Source of the DNA: JAFMIT01 sp044341215
GTDB lineage: Bacteria; Actinomycetota; Actinomycetes; S36-B12; UBA5976
NCBI GenBank assembly: GCA_044341215.1
Contig: JBIISC010000005.1
Coordinates: 1-53,063 of the forward strand
Reading direction: 5' to 3'
DNA: 53,063 nucleotides
Shown piece by piece: positions 16,438 to 24,351 of the stretch. The position numbers and the translations under genes were made by a program. The notes beneath the pieces were generated by a model. It was not told the origin of the DNA. It ran no database searches and saw nothing but the letters and a program-made list of their open reading frames with translations. Position 1 is the first letter of the stretch; each line of letters starts with the position of its first letter.

Positions 16438-17541
16438 CTATTGAACTCTATATTGCTTAATGAAATCTTCATTGAGTTGCCAACCAAGGCCTGGATTCTC
16501 ACTTAGCTGTATGTGACCGTCAACTAGAGCTGGCCTGTTGGCAATGAGGTTCCACCAAACTGGATCTCGGTCTGGGTGGAAACACTCAGCGTAAGTTCCA
16601 TGAGATTGGCTAGCAATTAGGTGGCTAGAAACTTGAGGTTCTTCGTGATGTGCCATTTGCACTTCAAAGGTTTTGGCCATTGCAGCGACCCGCAGCCATG
16701 CAGTCGGTCCTCCTGACCAAGATGCGTCGAAGTTGCACACGTCAACTGAGTTTGCTTCAAATAAATCTCGGCAACCACCTGGGCTAAATTCTGATTGGCC
16801 GGCACAAATTGGGATGGAAGAAGAATTTCGGACGCGGGCCATTGACTTTCGATCGTTCTGCCACTGCACTGGTTCTTCAAACCAACGAAGATTTAATTCT
16901 TTGGTCAGTCCAGCAAATTCCACTGCATCTTGTACTGACCAACCTTGATTGGCATCAACTGCAATTGCGAAATCATCACCGGCCGCTTCGCGTGCTATTC
17001 GCACTCTTTGTGCATCATCAGCGGGTGATTTACCGCCGACTTTAAATTTAATTCCTGCAACTCCCATTTGCTTATATTCTGCAATTTCATCCGCAATTTT
17101 TTCGTTAGGGGTGTGGTAGTAACCACCGATTACGATCATTGGAATCTTTGAGCGATATCCACCCCATAGTCTCCAAAGTGGCTCGCCAAGATATTTCCCG
17201 TACAGATCCCATAGTGCAGCATCGACCCCGGCAAGGGCTACCAATCCGATTCGACGGTCCCGCAAGATGTTGAATGTGGCTGGGTAGGAGGTTTCCCAGC
17301 AGGCATTGATGTTTCGAGGATCCTTGCCGATCAGTCCTGGTTCGATTTCTTGGTGGACGACCTGCTCGATTTCCCCCAGAGATTTATCTTCGTCACCCGC
17401 GTAGGCCTCGCCAACAAGACCATCATCGGTATGAATGCGGGTGATAACGGTTGCTCGGTGGGTCATGCGGTAATAGCTGCCCCGGTACTCACGAGCCAGT
17501 GGCGCTATCAGCGGGACGGTCTCAATGCGGACGATTTTCAT
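16438..17541 (-). CDS. Enolase-superfamily (mandelate racemase subgroup) sugar-acid dehydratase or cycloisomerase
   Basis: 367 aa, capping domain plus (beta/alpha)7-beta barrel. Catalytic residues of the mandelate-racemase subgroup are present: KxK at Lys165/Lys167 ('GIKFKVGG'), metal ligands Asp196 ('DANQGW'), Glu222 ('FEEP') and Glu251 ('GQSE'), and the Asp272/His299-type dyad ('FDASW', 'AHHEEP'). Members dehydrate sugar acids to 2-keto-3-deoxy acids or open sugar lactones. Which of these it does is not visible. First gene of the minus-strand unit, divergent from the sugar transporter, with a LacI-type operator just after its predicted promoter. Confidence 0.88.
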   Translation of the reverse strand: MKIVRIETVPLIAPLAREYRGSYYRMTHRATVITRIHTDDGLVGEAYAGDEDKSLGEIEQVVHQEIEPGLIGKDPRNINACWETSYPATFNILRDRRIGLVALAGVDAALWDLYGKYLGEPLWRLWGGYRSKIPMIVIGGYYHTPNEKIADEIAEYKQMGVAGIKFKVGGKSPADDAQRVRIAREAAGDDFAIAVDANQGWSVQDAVEFAGLTKELNLRWFEEPVQWQNDRKSMARVRNSSSIPICAGQSEFSPGGCRDLFEANSVDVCNFDASWSGGPTAWLRVAAMAKTFEVQMAHHEEPQVSSHLIASQSHGTYAECFHPDRDPVWWNLIANRPALVDGHIQLSENPGLGWQLNEDFIKQYRVQ

Positions 17542-17560
17542 TGTCTCAACCTTCTCTCGC

Positions 17561-17574
17561 TGGAAACGTTTCTA
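17561..17574. promoter_or_regulatory. LacI-type operator site 1
   Basis: TGGAAACGTTTCTA, with the perfect 10-base palindrome GAAACGTTTC and a central CG, as bound by LacI/GalR regulators. It lies between the predicted -10 and the start codon of the dehydratase gene, well placed to block transcription. Two similar sites lie at 17683 and 26127. Confidence 0.7.
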
Positions 17575-17580
17575 TGAGTA

Positions 17581-17609
17581 AGGATAGACTTCCTTGAAGC
17601 GCTGGTCAA
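17581..17609 (-). promoter_or_regulatory. Predicted promoter of the dehydratase - E1 operon
   Basis: On the minus strand TTGACC (17609-17604) is followed after 17 bases by TATCCT (17586-17581). Operator site 1 sits seven bases downstream of the -10, over the likely transcription start. Confidence 0.5.
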
Positions 17610-17682
17610 GAGAAAATCAAGAGAAGAAATGTGCTTGAGATACTTGACAGGAGGAGATTTCAAGGACGAGAGTTAGCCTTAC

Positions 17683-17696
17683 TGGAAACCATTCCA
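17683..17696. promoter_or_regulatory. LacI-type operator site 2
   Basis: TGGAAACCATTCCA: two 5-base arms (TGGAA / TTCCA) around a 4-base centre, 50 bases before the transporter start codon. TTGACA at 17644-17649 may be the -35 of the same promoter, though no convincing -10 was found. Matches sites 1 and 3 in its arms. Confidence 0.6.
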
Positions 17697-17745
17697 GAAT
17701 GATTCCAAACTCGGCAGAAGCGCCGTGGGAGGGGAGCCCGGATAA

Positions 17746-19053
17746 ATGAAGCGAATTCTCGCGATTGCCACAGCTGCATTACTCACCATGGTTGCAGTTG
17801 CTGGTTGTAGTTCAAGTGATGAGGCCAGTAAGCCAGTCAAACTGGTGATGTGGTGGTGGGGCGATCAAGAAGCGCCTGGAGCTAAAGATTGGTTGGATGC
17901 AACAGTTAAAGCATATGAAGATGCAAATCCAAATGTCACCATTGAAACTGTCTTACAAACAACAGATGGTTTAATTCCTGCATTCCAGGCAGCAGCAGCT
18001 GCTAAAAGTGGTCCTGATCTTCAGTACTTCTGGGGCGGAATTTATTCACAGCAACCTGGCTGGGATGGCGCTATCACGCCAATTTCAGATTTGATTCCTG
18101 CTGAAGAGTTGAGCCATTACATCAACGCTGATGTTGAGTTGTCTTATCAAGGAAAAGTTTGGACAGCTCCTTGGTATGTAAACCCTTCATTCCCATTGCT
18201 AGTTCGTAATGACATCTTGTCGAAGTACAACCTAGAAACTCCAGTTACATGGGACGATTTCCTAAACACATGTGATGTTTTGAGTGCTAAAGGTGTTACC
18301 ACTATTGCTGGTGGCGTTAAAGATGGTTGGTTCGGTGGTTGGTTGTATTCAATCCTCGGAGCACAATCTCTAACTTCTCAAAAAGATGTAATCGAAGCAG
18401 TTATCGGCAATCAAAAGTTCACTGATGCAAAACATGCTGACTGGTGGACACGTTTGCAAGAATCTAAGGATCACAATTGCTGGAACGATGACATTAACTC
18501 ACTAGAGCTTTACCAAGCTCAGCAACGTTGGGTTGATGGCAAATCAGCAATGACAGTCGTCGCAGGACCAGATGCACCGAACTTTGTTGGAAAAGTTGGC
18601 GCTGACAAGGTCACTGTTATGGCAATGCCAAAGTGGGCAGATGGGCCGAATGCAGGCAAAATGGGAAGTACATCCCAGACAATTGGTGTTACTTCTTGGA
18701 GTAAGAATCAAGCCGAAGCTGCTAAGTTCATCATGTTTACACACGAAGCTGCTCAATTGCAGTCTTGGTATGACATGACTGGTGCTATGCCAGCTGACGA
18801 TCGATTCGATATTTCTGCAGTGACTGATCCGGTTCGTAAGAACCTCTTCACAATCACCATGAATGGAGCTCCATACTTGGAAAACTTCATTCCAGCTCAA
18901 CTTGATTCAGATGCCGTATTTACAAACGTGCAGTTAGTTCTTAAGGGCACAATTACTGGCCCAGAAGCAGCAGCTGCAATGCAGGCAACAATTGAGAAGC
19001 TAAGAAAAACTGATCGCGCCCTGGTGGATAATTTCACCAATTGGGGTAAGTGA
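17746..19053 (+). CDS. Sugar ABC transporter substrate-binding lipoprotein (CUT1)
   Basis: 435-aa family-1 solute-binding protein. The N terminus is a lipoprotein signal with lipobox 'AVAGC', Cys21 being the lipid-anchored residue. The mature part has the MalE-like fold, with 'KLVMWWWGD' and 'WTAPWYVNPSFPLLVRNDIL', rich in Trp as in sugar binders. It starts 50 bases after operator site 2, with a GGGGAG ribosome site about ten bases upstream. First gene of a nine-gene plus-strand unit ending at 25084. It should be the most abundant product of the locus and decides its substrate, which is unknown. Confidence 0.92.
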   Translation: MKRILAIATAALLTMVAVAGCSSSDEASKPVKLVMWWWGDQEAPGAKDWLDATVKAYEDANPNVTIETVLQTTDGLIPAFQAAAAAKSGPDLQYFWGGIYSQQPGWDGAITPISDLIPAEELSHYINADVELSYQGKVWTAPWYVNPSFPLLVRNDILSKYNLETPVTWDDFLNTCDVLSAKGVTTIAGGVKDGWFGGWLYSILGAQSLTSQKDVIEAVIGNQKFTDAKHADWWTRLQESKDHNCWNDDINSLELYQAQQRWVDGKSAMTVVAGPDAPNFVGKVGADKVTVMAMPKWADGPNAGKMGSTSQTIGVTSWSKNQAEAAKFIMFTHEAAQLQSWYDMTGAMPADDRFDISAVTDPVRKNLFTITMNGAPYLENFIPAQLDSDAVFTNVQLVLKGTITGPEAAAAMQATIEKLRKTDRALVDNFTNWGK

Positions 19054-19078
19054 TCTAAGTGATTAGTGCGAGTGCGTT

Positions 19079-19981
19079 GTGGCAGTAAATGAGCTTTCGC
19101 TCATGAAGCGTCGCCGCGCACTCGCACTAGGTCACCTCCCGTGGGTGTTACCTGCAGCCGTTGTCATTGTATTTGTTTTCGGTTATTCGGTTTTTGCACT
19201 ATTTGAGCAATCGTTTAAATATAAAGATCAGTGGGTTGGATTTGAAAACTTCGACCTAGTTTTAGGTGATTCACTTTTTCGAACTGCCATCTGGCACAAC
19301 ACATTACTTTTAGCGGCGGTGCCAGTACTTGTCGCACTTGGCACAGCATTAGCTCTAGCACTTTTCGAAGTTCGCAACTTTGTGGGACTTTATAGAACCG
19401 CAATTTTCCTTCCCTATATTTTGCCAATTCCAGTTGTTGGCGTTGTCTTTGGTCAGCTACTTCAATTCAACGGCGCACTGAACTCAGCACTTCGTGCGCT
19501 CAATCTTCCGGGATTCGCACTTGATTGGTTGGGTGACCCACAGTTGTCACTTCCAACAATGGGTGCAATCATTATTTGGAAAGAAGTGGGATTCGGCGCA
19601 ATATTGATTTTGGCACGTTTAATGTCTCTTCCATATGAACTTTTCGAAGCTGCACGCATTGATGGTTGCAATTTTTGGCAGATGACCCGTCGAGTGACAA
19701 TTCCGCAGCTAAAAACTGTGCTTGTTTTCTACTTCATTAACGAAGCCATCGTGATGGTTTCCTGGGTTTTCAACTATGTCTACGTGATGACAAATGGCCA
19801 AGGTGGGCCAGGCGACTCAACGTTTGTTTCAGAGCTTTATATCTACCGAGAAGCATTCCAAAACCAAGCCCCTGAACTAGCAGCAGCAGCCGCAGTTATG
19901 TTGCTGGTTGCTACATCAGTATTTATCGTTGGACTATTTACGATGCAGCGGAAAATGAGCAAGGGAATGTTTAATGACTGA
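19079..19981 (+). CDS. Sugar ABC transporter permease (MalF/UgpA type)
   Basis: 300-aa inner-membrane permease with about six helices. It carries the EAA loop of binding-protein-dependent permeases ('YELFEAARIDGCNFWQMTRRVTIPQL'-like; key part 'EAARIDG'), which contacts the ATPase. An N-terminal helix at about 20-42 is followed by a short periplasmic loop. It starts with GTG 25 bases after the binding-protein stop. No ribosome site was seen, so an internal ATG at residue 9 is possible. The stop overlaps the second permease by eight bases. Confidence 0.9.
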   Translation: MAVNELSLMKRRRALALGHLPWVLPAAVVIVFVFGYSVFALFEQSFKYKDQWVGFENFDLVLGDSLFRTAIWHNTLLLAAVPVLVALGTALALALFEVRNFVGLYRTAIFLPYILPIPVVGVVFGQLLQFNGALNSALRALNLPGFALDWLGDPQLSLPTMGAIIIWKEVGFGAILILARLMSLPYELFEAARIDGCNFWQMTRRVTIPQLKTVLVFYFINEAIVMVSWVFNYVYVMTNGQGGPGDSTFVSELYIYREAFQNQAPELAAAAAVMLLVATSVFIVGLFTMQRKMSKGMFND

Positions 19982-20813
19982 CAAACCAGCTCAAGATCGT
20001 TCTATTGCTATCTCGAGTCAATTGATATTGACCCTTGGGGCTGCAATGGCTTTAGCACCCGGTTACTTGATGATTACAGGTTCGCTGAAAACTCAAGCTG
20101 ATTTTCTAGCAAGTCCATGGTCACTTCCTACAAATATTTCTTTTGCGGGATATCAAAATGCCCTTACTGATCAATTTCCGCGTTGGTTTTTAAACACAAT
20201 TATTGTTGCCGGATTATCGGTTGCTCTAACAGGTTTACTTGCAGCAACTGCAGCCTGGGGATTTGTGAATTGGAAGTGGCGCGGTCGCGAAACTATTCTG
20301 GGACTATTGGTTTCGCTAATGGTTGTGCCACCAGTTGTTTTGCTAATTCCGTTATTTCAACTTGGTGCAAAAATCGGATTGATTTCCACCTATCAATTGT
20401 TGATTGCAGTTTATGTTGGTCTGACTTTGCCGTTTTCAATCTATCTACTTGCTAATTTCTTTAGAACGATTCCAGTAAGTCTGCTTGAAGCCGCACAAAT
20501 AGATGGGGCATCGCCACTTCGATCTTTCGTATCGGTAGTTCTGCCGCTATCAGGTCCACCAATAATTACCGTGGTGGTAGTTAACTTGCTCTGGGCATGG
20601 AATGAATTGTTACTGGCTCTGGTCTTTATGCAACAAGATGATTTAAAAACTTTAATGATCGGAATAACTGGATTCCAAAGTCGTTATTCGCTTGATATCC
20701 CAACTGTGATGGCCGGACTTACGATTGCTACAACGCCGTTGGTGCTGGTTTACATTTTTGGTCAGCGCTACTTTATGGCTGGCCTAACTGCCGGCGCTGT
20801 TAAAGGAGAATGA
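19974..20813 (+). CDS. Sugar ABC transporter permease (MalG/UgpE type)
   Basis: 279-aa partner permease with six helices. Features: 'GSLKTQADF' after the first helix, as is common in MalG-type proteins, the EAA loop 'LLEAAQIDGASPLRSF', and 'WNELLLALVF'. It overlaps the first permease by eight bases (ATGACTGA), so they are coupled. No ATPase gene follows: as in many actinobacteria, a shared MsiK-type ATPase elsewhere probably powers this importer. Confidence 0.92.
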   Translation: MTDKPAQDRSIAISSQLILTLGAAMALAPGYLMITGSLKTQADFLASPWSLPTNISFAGYQNALTDQFPRWFLNTIIVAGLSVALTGLLAATAAWGFVNWKWRGRETILGLLVSLMVVPPVVLLIPLFQLGAKIGLISTYQLLIAVYVGLTLPFSIYLLANFFRTIPVSLLEAAQIDGASPLRSFVSVVLPLSGPPIITVVVVNLLWAWNELLLALVFMQQDDLKTLMIGITGFQSRYSLDIPTVMAGLTIATTPLVLVYIFGQRYFMAGLTAGAVKGE

Positions 20814-20817
20814 GATA

Positions 20818-21093
20818 GTGGAGTTTTTGGTAAAGATACAAGTATTTACACCTGAGACGATGGAAGCCGATCAACTTTTGAGTTTGATAAGTGCTGAACG
20901 AGCTCGCGGTAAGGAACTAAAGGATGCTGGAACTATTGCACGTATCTGGCGAATTCCTGGTACCAAAAACAATGTTGGAGTATGGAATGCTGCTGATGCA
21001 TCTGAACTCCATGCTGCAATTTCATCATTACCACTCTTTGCCTATATGAATGTAGAAGTCACACCACTCGCAACCCACCCACTTGAGAGCTAA
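20818..21093 (+). CDS. Muconolactone delta-isomerase-family protein
   Basis: 91-aa ferredoxin-fold protein of the muconolactone isomerase (CatC) family. The match covers the full length: 'FLVKIQVFTP' at the N terminus, 'ARIWRIPGT', 'NVGVWNAADASELH' and the C-terminal 'LPLFAYMNVEVTPLATHP', the most conserved part of CatC. CatC moves a double bond in an unsaturated lactone of the beta-ketoadipate route. No catechol genes are near, and the neighbours handle sugar acids, so it may isomerise a sugar-derived lactone or enol (inference). GTG start with AAGGAG nine bases upstream, four bases after the permease stop. Confidence 0.85.
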   Translation: MEFLVKIQVFTPETMEADQLLSLISAERARGKELKDAGTIARIWRIPGTKNNVGVWNAADASELHAAISSLPLFAYMNVEVTPLATHPLES

Positions 21094-21105
21094 GAGGAGC
21101 TTGAA

Positions 21106-21888
21106 ATGAAACTCAAAGACCGCGTTGGAATTGTCACGGGAGGCGCGAAAGGACTTGGAAAAGCAATTGCCGAGGAACTTATGAAAGAAGGCGCATCGAT
21201 TGCAATTTTCGATCTCAATTTAGATGAGGCTCAGGCAACTGCTAAGGAACTTTCTAAGTTTGGTACTGCCCGCGCATATCGATGCGATGTTTCAAATTCA
21301 AAGGAAGTCGACGATGCATTCGCGCAAGTTGTGGCTGATTTTGGAAAACTAGATTTGCTGGTCAACAATGCAGGTGTTTCTTTTGTCGGACCACACATCA
21401 AAGACGTCACAGACGAAGTTTGGGCTACAAGCATTGGCGTGATGCAGACTGGAGTTTTTTACTGCATGCGGGCAGCGACTAAATACATGCTTGAGCAGCG
21501 CTCTGGTTCAGTTGTAAACATCTCATCAATTCGTGGTTACAGCTCAAACCCTGGCCGGATTGCATATTGCTCTTCAAAGGCTGCAGTAATCATGATGAGT
21601 CAAGTAGCAGCAGCTGAGTGGGCTCCTTACGGCGTTCGATGTAACTCGATCGCACCAGGTGTGCAGCGCACCCCAATGTGGGATGCAGATGTAAAGCTCG
21701 GTGTAGTTGATGAAGAGCGCGTATTGCGGGTTACTCCTGCCGGACGATTAGGCGAACCAAGCGAAGTTGGTCGTTTGGCAGTTTTCCTTTGCAGTGATGA
21801 TTCCGAATTCATAAATGGCGCATGCATCTCTATTGACGGTGGTCTAACAAGTGTTCCTATCGATGGAATTGTGACCCGACCATCATGA
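21106..21888 (+). CDS. Short-chain dehydrogenase/reductase (FabG-like sugar/polyol dehydrogenase)
   Basis: 260-aa NAD(P)-dependent oxidoreductase with complete classical SDR motifs: 'TGGAKGLG' near the N terminus, 'DLLVNNAGVS', catalytic Ser in 'ISSIRG', Tyr/Lys in 'YCSSKAA' and 'SIAPGVQRTPM'. An acidic residue after strand 2 ('FDLN') favours NAD. A strong AGGAG precedes the ATG. Embedded in the catabolic operon, it could oxidise the sugar or a deoxy-keto acid. Its stop overlaps the next gene by four bases. Confidence 0.9.
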   Translation: MKLKDRVGIVTGGAKGLGKAIAEELMKEGASIAIFDLNLDEAQATAKELSKFGTARAYRCDVSNSKEVDDAFAQVVADFGKLDLLVNNAGVSFVGPHIKDVTDEVWATSIGVMQTGVFYCMRAATKYMLEQRSGSVVNISSIRGYSSNPGRIAYCSSKAAVIMMSQVAAAEWAPYGVRCNSIAPGVQRTPMWDADVKLGVVDEERVLRVTPAGRLGEPSEVGRLAVFLCSDDSEFINGACISIDGGLTSVPIDGIVTRPS

Positions 21889-22958
21889 GCAGAGAAGTCA
21901 AAGTTGCGGCAATAGCCGGCGACGGAATTGGCAAGGAAGTTCTGCCGCCAAGTTTGGCATTGGTCGAAGCCGCTGCAAAAGTTTCAGACCTCTCTATCAC
22001 TTGGGATCTAATTGACTGGAGTTCAGACACCTTTTTGAAAACTGGTAAATACATTCCTGAAGGCGGTATGGAAAGACTGATGGCCTGCGACGCAATTTAT
22101 TTTGGTGCAGTCGGAGATCCTCGGGTTGCAGATCATGAATCTTTATGGGGATTACTGCTCTCGATGCGGCAAAACTTTCAGCAGAATGTAAATGTCCGAC
22201 CAATAAAGCGGCTGCCAGTACCAAGCCCATTAGCTTCACCTTTAGATTTTGACATACTGTTGGTGCGCGAAAATGTTGAAGGCGAATACACGCCAATCGG
22301 TGGACAGATGCGTTTAACAGGTGGCAATCAAGTTGCAATGCAGGTTTCAGTGTTTAGTAAATTCGCAACCGAAGCAGTTGCCCATTACGCATTCCAACAA
22401 GCACGTTTGCGTAAATCAAGTGTGTGTGCTGCCACGAAATCAAATGCGCTTGCACATTCAATGACTTTTTGGGAAGACGTGATCCGCGAAGTTGCTACCC
22501 AATACCCAGATGTGTCACTCAGGTTCTCGCACATAGATGCATTAGCAGCCGAATTTATTCTGCGTCCATGGAATCTTGATGTGGTGGTCGGGTCTAATCT
22601 CTTTGCAGACGTATTGGCAGATATTGGCGCTGCAATAATGGGAAGTATTGGCGTTGCTGCTTCTGGAAATATCAATCCCGAGCGTTCCATGCCTTCGCTT
22701 TTTGAACCAGTACATGGTTCAGCGCCAGACATCGTTAATCGTGGAATCGCAAATCCAACTGGTCAGCTTCTAACAGCAGCAATGATGTTAGATCACTTAG
22801 GTGCACCGGAAGGCGCAGAATTGTTGCGAAGTTCCGTTGTGCAGACTCTTGCCAATCCGAAATTTCATACTGGGGATGTTGGAGGCACTGCAACAACATC
22901 AGAAGTTTTTGCTGAAGTTGCCCGGCGCATGGCTCCCTTAACGGTTTCTTCTGTTTGA
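21885..22958 (+). CDS. Beta-decarboxylating dehydrogenase, tartrate/D-malate dehydrogenase type
   Basis: 357-aa member of the isopropylmalate/isocitrate dehydrogenase family. Motifs: 'AIAGDGIGKEV' at the N terminus, 'LLLSMRQNFQQNVNVRP' (the arginines grip the substrate carboxylate), 'VRENVEGEY', the catalytic Lys in 'ATKSNAL', the metal-binding Asp in 'FADVLADIGA' and 'FEPVHGSAPDI'. The branch that keeps 'VNVRP' and 'ENVEGEY' includes tartrate dehydrogenase and D-malate dehydrogenase (DmlA). It should oxidise and decarboxylate a 2-hydroxy acid bearing a 3-carboxylate. ATGA overlap with the upstream SDR gene. The location in a sugar locus rather than a leu operon argues against LeuB. Confidence 0.88.
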   Translation: MSREVKVAAIAGDGIGKEVLPPSLALVEAAAKVSDLSITWDLIDWSSDTFLKTGKYIPEGGMERLMACDAIYFGAVGDPRVADHESLWGLLLSMRQNFQQNVNVRPIKRLPVPSPLASPLDFDILLVRENVEGEYTPIGGQMRLTGGNQVAMQVSVFSKFATEAVAHYAFQQARLRKSSVCAATKSNALAHSMTFWEDVIREVATQYPDVSLRFSHIDALAAEFILRPWNLDVVVGSNLFADVLADIGAAIMGSIGVAASGNINPERSMPSLFEPVHGSAPDIVNRGIANPTGQLLTAAMMLDHLGAPEGAELLRSSVVQTLANPKFHTGDVGGTATTSEVFAEVARRMAPLTVSSV

Positions 22959-22970
22959 TACGGGCCACTT

Positions 22971-23867
22971 GTGACTATATTGACATTAGGTGCTGGGGAA
23001 CTAACTGCGGAAATTAATGCTGCCAACGGTGGGGTTATTCAAAGTCTTCGTTGTGGTGGAAAAGAAATGCTTGCGCAGATGCCGTGGAAGCAGGAACCCC
23101 CAATTGCCACAGATGTTGAAGCCGAATGGCTGAAATCCTGGGCTGGAGGCTGGCAGTTACTTGTTCCGAATGCCGGATCTGCATCTTTGATTGCTAAACC
23201 TCATCAAGGATTTCATGGAAATGCTTCAGTGCAAGAATGGAAACTTGTCAGTCATACTGATACTGCTTGCATTATTGAATGGCAAGAAGCAGATCTGAAG
23301 GTCACACGTGAGATTCATGTTGAATCGCAAAAGGTCTCGGCACGAACAACTCTTACAAACCTTGGCCAAATAAAACTTCCATACATCGCAACCGAACACT
23401 GCATACTTGGTGAAACTTCATTGGCATTTCCAGCAACTTTGAGTTCGGCTAGTGGAGTCACAGTGGAAGAACTGGGCTATGACGGTGGGAAGATGGGTTC
23501 GGCTAAACAATCTTTAAGTGAAAGCGGCCTTGCTTCGATTGAAGGCACGCCAACCGCAAAACTTTATTCCTGCAGCAACGTTGATGAAAATGGTTTTCAA
23601 TTTGAGACTGCATCACACCGACTATCTATGACGTGGGATGTTGAGAGCTTGCCATATATGTGGCTCTGGCTTGAATTGAATTCAACGTTGGATGCCCCTT
23701 GGAATGGGCGAGTTAAGGCAGTTGGACTTGAGCCATCAAATGCCGATCACGGCTTAGGTCTTGACGAGTGCCTGAACAAACAAAACGCACAATACTTACC
23801 AGCCGGGCAAACGGTTGAATGGTGGATTACCCTAAACATATACGAAAAAGGAGCAAGCAATGTCTGA
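22971..23867 (+). CDS. Aldose 1-epimerase-like protein
   Basis: 298-aa galactose-mutarotase-superfamily beta-sandwich protein. Visible features are 'GGVIQSLRCGGKEML', 'GGWQLLVPNAG' and 'GFHGNASV' (candidate catalytic His), and near the end 'AVGLEPSNADHGLG', with the Glu in the place of the general base. It lacks the exact GalM signature, so the sugar is unknown, but it would interconvert anomers before a stereospecific dehydrogenase. GTG start 12 bases after the dehydrogenase stop. The end overlaps the VOC gene by eight bases. Confidence 0.78.
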   Translation: MTILTLGAGELTAEINAANGGVIQSLRCGGKEMLAQMPWKQEPPIATDVEAEWLKSWAGGWQLLVPNAGSASLIAKPHQGFHGNASVQEWKLVSHTDTACIIEWQEADLKVTREIHVESQKVSARTTLTNLGQIKLPYIATEHCILGETSLAFPATLSSASGVTVEELGYDGGKMGSAKQSLSESGLASIEGTPTAKLYSCSNVDENGFQFETASHRLSMTWDVESLPYMWLWLELNSTLDAPWNGRVKAVGLEPSNADHGLGLDECLNKQNAQYLPAGQTVEWWITLNIYEKGASNV

Positions 23868-24351
23868 CATCTACGCAGTGCAACACGTGGGGTTAACTGT
23901 AAGTAATTTAGAACGTTCAGTTAAGTTCTATCGAGATGTTCTTGGATGCAAGGAATTATTCACTCAGGAAAAAGCTGGTGGATACCTTGCGGCAATTGTT
24001 GGCTACCCAGATGCAAGTGTGAAGATGACTCACCTGAGCGATCCAGCTGGCCGACTAGTCATAGAGCTCTTTGAATATGTACATCCTGAAATGTTGGAGA
24101 TAAAACTTGAACCACGCCGAATAGGAAATGCTCACCTTTGTTTCTTAGTAAAAAATCTGCAAGCTGTCTATAAACGAATTAGCGATGTCCACTCAGATTT
24201 CTTTTCCGAACCAGTAATTGTTGACACCGGCGCTAACAAAGGTGGCGCTGGTCTATATCTGCGTGACCCGGATGGAATTACAATCGAACTATTCGAGCCA
24301 GCCCCTGGCACCGCAGCACATCAATTGATGGAGTCAACAAAAAATGATTAG
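23860..24351 (+). CDS. VOC (glyoxalase/dioxygenase superfamily) protein
   Basis: 163 aa made of two beta-alpha-beta-beta-beta modules. Four likely metal ligands are present: His in 'VQHVGLTV', Glu in 'LVIELFEYV', His in 'IGNAHLCFLV' and Glu in 'GITIELFEP'. 'RSVKFYRDVLGC' is the usual VOC helix. Such proteins act as lyases, epimerases or ring-cleaving dioxygenases. In a sugar-acid operon a lyase or isomerase on a diketo intermediate is plausible (inference). It overlaps both neighbours by eight bases, so translation is tightly coupled. Confidence 0.85.
   Translation: MSDIYAVQHVGLTVSNLERSVKFYRDVLGCKELFTQEKAGGYLAAIVGYPDASVKMTHLSDPAGRLVIELFEYVHPEMLEIKLEPRRIGNAHLCFLVKNLQAVYKRISDVHSDFFSEPVIVDTGANKGGAGLYLRDPDGITIELFEPAPGTAAHQLMESTKND

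Noticed and set aside
17644..17679. A full promoter built on TTGACA at 17644 for the transporter operon
   Set aside because: No convincing -10 lies at 16-18 bases, so only the -35-like box is mentioned.
21885..22958. LeuB (3-isopropylmalate dehydrogenase)
   Set aside because: The family is shared, but the substrate-loop sequence and the operon context fit the tartrate/D-malate branch better.
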